Source: Verrucomicrobia bacterium UBA1211
Lineage (GTDB): Bacteria > Verrucomicrobiota > Kiritimatiellia > RFP12 > UBA1067
Assembly: GCA_002309585.1 (NCBI GenBank)
Contig: DBXN01000020.1
Span: 338-43,661 of the forward strand
Reading direction: 5' to 3'
Length of the DNA stretch: 43,324 nucleotides
Numbering within the stretch: position 1 is the stretch's first letter; every line of letters starts with the position of its first letter. Made by a program: the position numbers and the translations under genes. Shown in pieces: positions 41,845 to 43,324 of the stretch. The notes below the pieces were generated by a model. It had not been told where the DNA came from. It did no database searches and saw only the letters and a program-made list of their open reading frames with translations.

Positions 41845-43200
41845 TCAAGAGAGCGAGAAGAGAAGAACCGTCAGCAGAATCACCGGCAACAGATACCGCA
41901 TATAGGGACAAACCCAACCGGGAAGCCGTGCGCCGATCCCGGCCGATGCCTCTTCACGGAACGGCAGCCAACCCCACCCCACAGGCCAAACGGCGAAGAT
42001 GCAGGACGCAAGCGCGCCCAGCGGCAACCAGAATTGGCTGAAAAGATAATCCTCACAATCCAGAATCGTCTTGCCGGAGCCAAAGGGATGGATATCCTTC
42101 CAGATGTTATACCCGAACACACAGGGGAGAGAGAAGATCAGAACAGCGCCTCCAACCACGAGCGACGCGCGGATCCGCCCCCAACGTAATTCGTCCATCA
42201 ATCCCCCGATCAGGCACTCGAACACCGCAATCATCGTCGTCAGTGCCGCCAGCGAGAGGAACAGGAAGAAGACCGCTCCCCAGAGCCTTCCGCCCGCCAT
42301 ATTCGCGAAGACCTTCGGAAGTGCGATGAAGATCAATCCCGGGCCGGTTGAGACATCCACCCCGAAACTGGAACAGGCCGGAAAAATGATGACACCGGCG
42401 AGTAACGCCACACAGGTGTCGATGACGATGATCCAAATGCTCTCCGTAACCATCGTGTGGGAGCGATCGGTATAGCTGCCGAAAATCGTCATGCAACCCA
42501 CCCCTGTTGAGAGGGTAAAAAACGCCTGTCCCATCGCTTCAAAGAGTGCCTGCAGAGGATGCTCCATAAACTTTCCCCAATCGGGCGCAAGATAAAACGA
42601 CAGCCCCTTCCAGGCGTTCGGAAGGGAAAGGGATTTGACTGCCAAAACCCCGATCAGCAATAGCAGGGAGATCATCATCCACTTGGTCGCGCGTTCCACC
42701 CCCTTCTGAACACCACCCATACAGAGCGCCGTCGTGACCGCCACCGCCAACGCCATAAAGGTGACACCCAACGGCGCCGATCCCAGCAACGCGCTGAAGG
42801 CGGCATCTGCCCCCTCCGCCGTCGGCATCCCAGAAGGTCGCGCATAATCCGTGAAATACTTCAGCAACCATCCCGCGACATCGGAATAATAGAGCATCAA
42901 CAGGAAATTACCGGCGAAAACAACCCTGCCCACACTCCCCCAAAAACGCCGCCTCCCTTCCGGCGCCAGATGGCGCATCGCATTGGAGATACCCATCTTG
43001 GCACCCCGTCCGATCGTCAACTCTGCCATCAGCAGCGGGAAACCGAGCAAGGCGAGGAAGAGCAGGTAAACGAGAACAAACGCCGCACCGCCGTTTTTCC
43101 CGACGATATACGGGAACCGCCACACATTCCCGAGGCCCACCGCACAACCGGCCGCGAGCATCAGAAAACCCAATCTGGACTGCAATTTTTCCCTGACCAT
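41845..43200 (-). CDS. Neurotransmitter:sodium symporter (NSS/SNF) family transporter
   Basis: This is a 451-residue membrane protein with about eleven or twelve helices. Helix 1 has GFLMLAAGCAVGLGNVWRFPYIVGKNGGAAF, where the Na-binding Asn of GLGN is kept; the earlier Asn of the LeuT motif is Cys here. Helix 6 shows AMGQAFFTLSTGVGCMTIFGSY. It imports an amino acid or related compound with sodium. The ATG at 43200 has no good Shine-Dalgarno but lies next to its promoter. It is the first gene of the NSS-DUF697-GHL10 run. Confidence 0.9.
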   Translation of the reverse strand: MVREKLQSRLGFLMLAAGCAVGLGNVWRFPYIVGKNGGAAFVLVYLLFLALLGFPLLMAELTIGRGAKMGISNAMRHLAPEGRRRFWGSVGRVVFAGNFLLMLYYSDVAGWLLKYFTDYARPSGMPTAEGADAAFSALLGSAPLGVTFMALAVAVTTALCMGGVQKGVERATKWMMISLLLLIGVLAVKSLSLPNAWKGLSFYLAPDWGKFMEHPLQALFEAMGQAFFTLSTGVGCMTIFGSYTDRSHTMVTESIWIIVIDTCVALLAGVIIFPACSSFGVDVSTGPGLIFIALPKVFANMAGGRLWGAVFFLFLSLAALTTMIAVFECLIGGLMDELRWGRIRASLVVGGAVLIFSLPCVFGYNIWKDIHPFGSGKTILDCEDYLFSQFWLPLGALASCIFAVWPVGWGWLPFREEASAGIGARLPGWVCPYMRYLLPVILLTVLLFSLS

Positions 43201-43208
43201 GACCCTGT

Positions 43209-43237
43209 TTTATACCACATCACGCCGTCGGAAGAAA
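43209..43237 (-). promoter_or_regulatory. Promoter of the NSS transporter, close to leaderless
   Basis: On the leftward strand TTTCTT (43237-43232) and TATAAA (43214-43209) are 17 bases apart. The -10 box ends eight bases before the ATG at 43200, so RNA would begin at or within two bases of the start codon. Confidence 0.5.
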
Positions 43238-43253
43238 TCCTCTTTTTTCCCAA

Positions 43254-43282
43254 TTGACAATCCCCGCGTTTTTTAGTAACTT
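43254..43282 (+). promoter_or_regulatory. Promoter of the tRNA-Pro gene
   Basis: TTGACA at 43254-43259 is a perfect -35 box. TAACTT at 43277-43282 is 17 bases downstream. A GC-rich stretch (TGCGCG, 43285-43290) follows, as in the discriminator of stringently controlled stable-RNA promoters. The tRNA begins at 43301. Confidence 0.6.
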
Positions 43283-43300
43283 GTTGCGCGTTTTCCTGAT

Positions 43301-43324
43301 CGGAGCGTAGCGCAGCCTGGTAGC
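43301..43324 (+). tRNA. tRNA-Pro, 5' part only
   Basis: The last 24 bases of the window begin CGGAGCGTAGCGCAGCC and continue TGGTAGC. This is the acceptor 5' strand, U8, A9 (as TA), a D stem GCGC and D loop AGCCTGGTA. The D stem GCGC and the 5' terminal C fit tRNA-Pro; initiator tRNA would have GAGC at that place. The anticodon is beyond the window edge, so the isotype is an inference. Confidence 0.75.

Overview
The window looks like a chromosomal segment of a Gram-negative, envelope-rich bacterium of the PVC superphylum, most likely Kiritimatiellota or a close relative. This is an inference from content, with no marker gene to fix it: exported proteins of glycan-degrader type (GH20-like, GHL10-like, SGNH, FGE/SUMF1-fold), a Tat-exported TIM-barrel protein, GspG-like pseudopilins with a GWRGPYLQ motif, a fused E1 alpha-beta dehydrogenase and moderately high GC. 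No phage, insertion sequence or CRISPR array was seen. The segment reads as stable core and accessory chromosome.

Layout. 1-5.1 kb: a YkvA/DUF1232 membrane protein, a divergent Gfo/Idh/MocA oxidoreductase, and a leftward four-gene run of exported proteins (SUMF1-fold protein, two lipoproteins, endonuclease/exonuclease/phosphatase). 5.2-8.7 kb: alpha/beta hydrolase, NAD kinase and a GH20-type hexosaminidase. 8.8-11.9 kb: a divergent xylose-isomerase homologue, then a Tat-exported sugar isomerase-like protein with a cyanophycin-synthetase-like ATP-grasp ligase. 12.0-16.3 kb: methyltransferase, cation/proton antiporter, Sel1-repeat protein and dCMP deaminase. 16.4-21.8 kb: fused E1 dehydrogenase, TrmO and an SLC12-type cation-chloride cotransporter. 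22.1-24.5 kb, rightward: an EIIA-CBS fusion with an ion transporter. 24.5-36.3 kb, leftward: NfeD, SPFH protein, SGNH hydrolase, Mfd and a five-gene secretin/pseudopilin cluster. 36.4-38.4 kb: ribokinase with a GRP-family sugar transporter. 38.4-43.2 kb: NSS transporter, DUF697 protein and a GHL10-like glycosidase. The window ends inside a rightward tRNA-Pro gene with its own promoter.

Most genes face left in tightly packed runs with overlapping start and stop codons. Several Shine-Dalgarno sites are strong and decide the starts. At least two genes (oxidoreductase at 857, NSS transporter at 43200) have a promoter so close to the ATG that the mRNA is predicted to be leaderless or nearly so.

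The most unusual signal is not a gene. Several intergenic gaps hold degenerate tandem arrays with a 7-base period (627-701, 5132-5174, 8781-8815, 10050-10126, 36295-36364). Three have a block of GGGGAA-type heptads. The other heptads differ in sequence from locus to locus, but keep the period and the same strand asymmetry. Four of the five abut or overlap the stop codon of a leftward gene. One gap also holds a long imperfect palindrome (8698-8792), and another holds twin hairpins with a shared loop (37414-37452).
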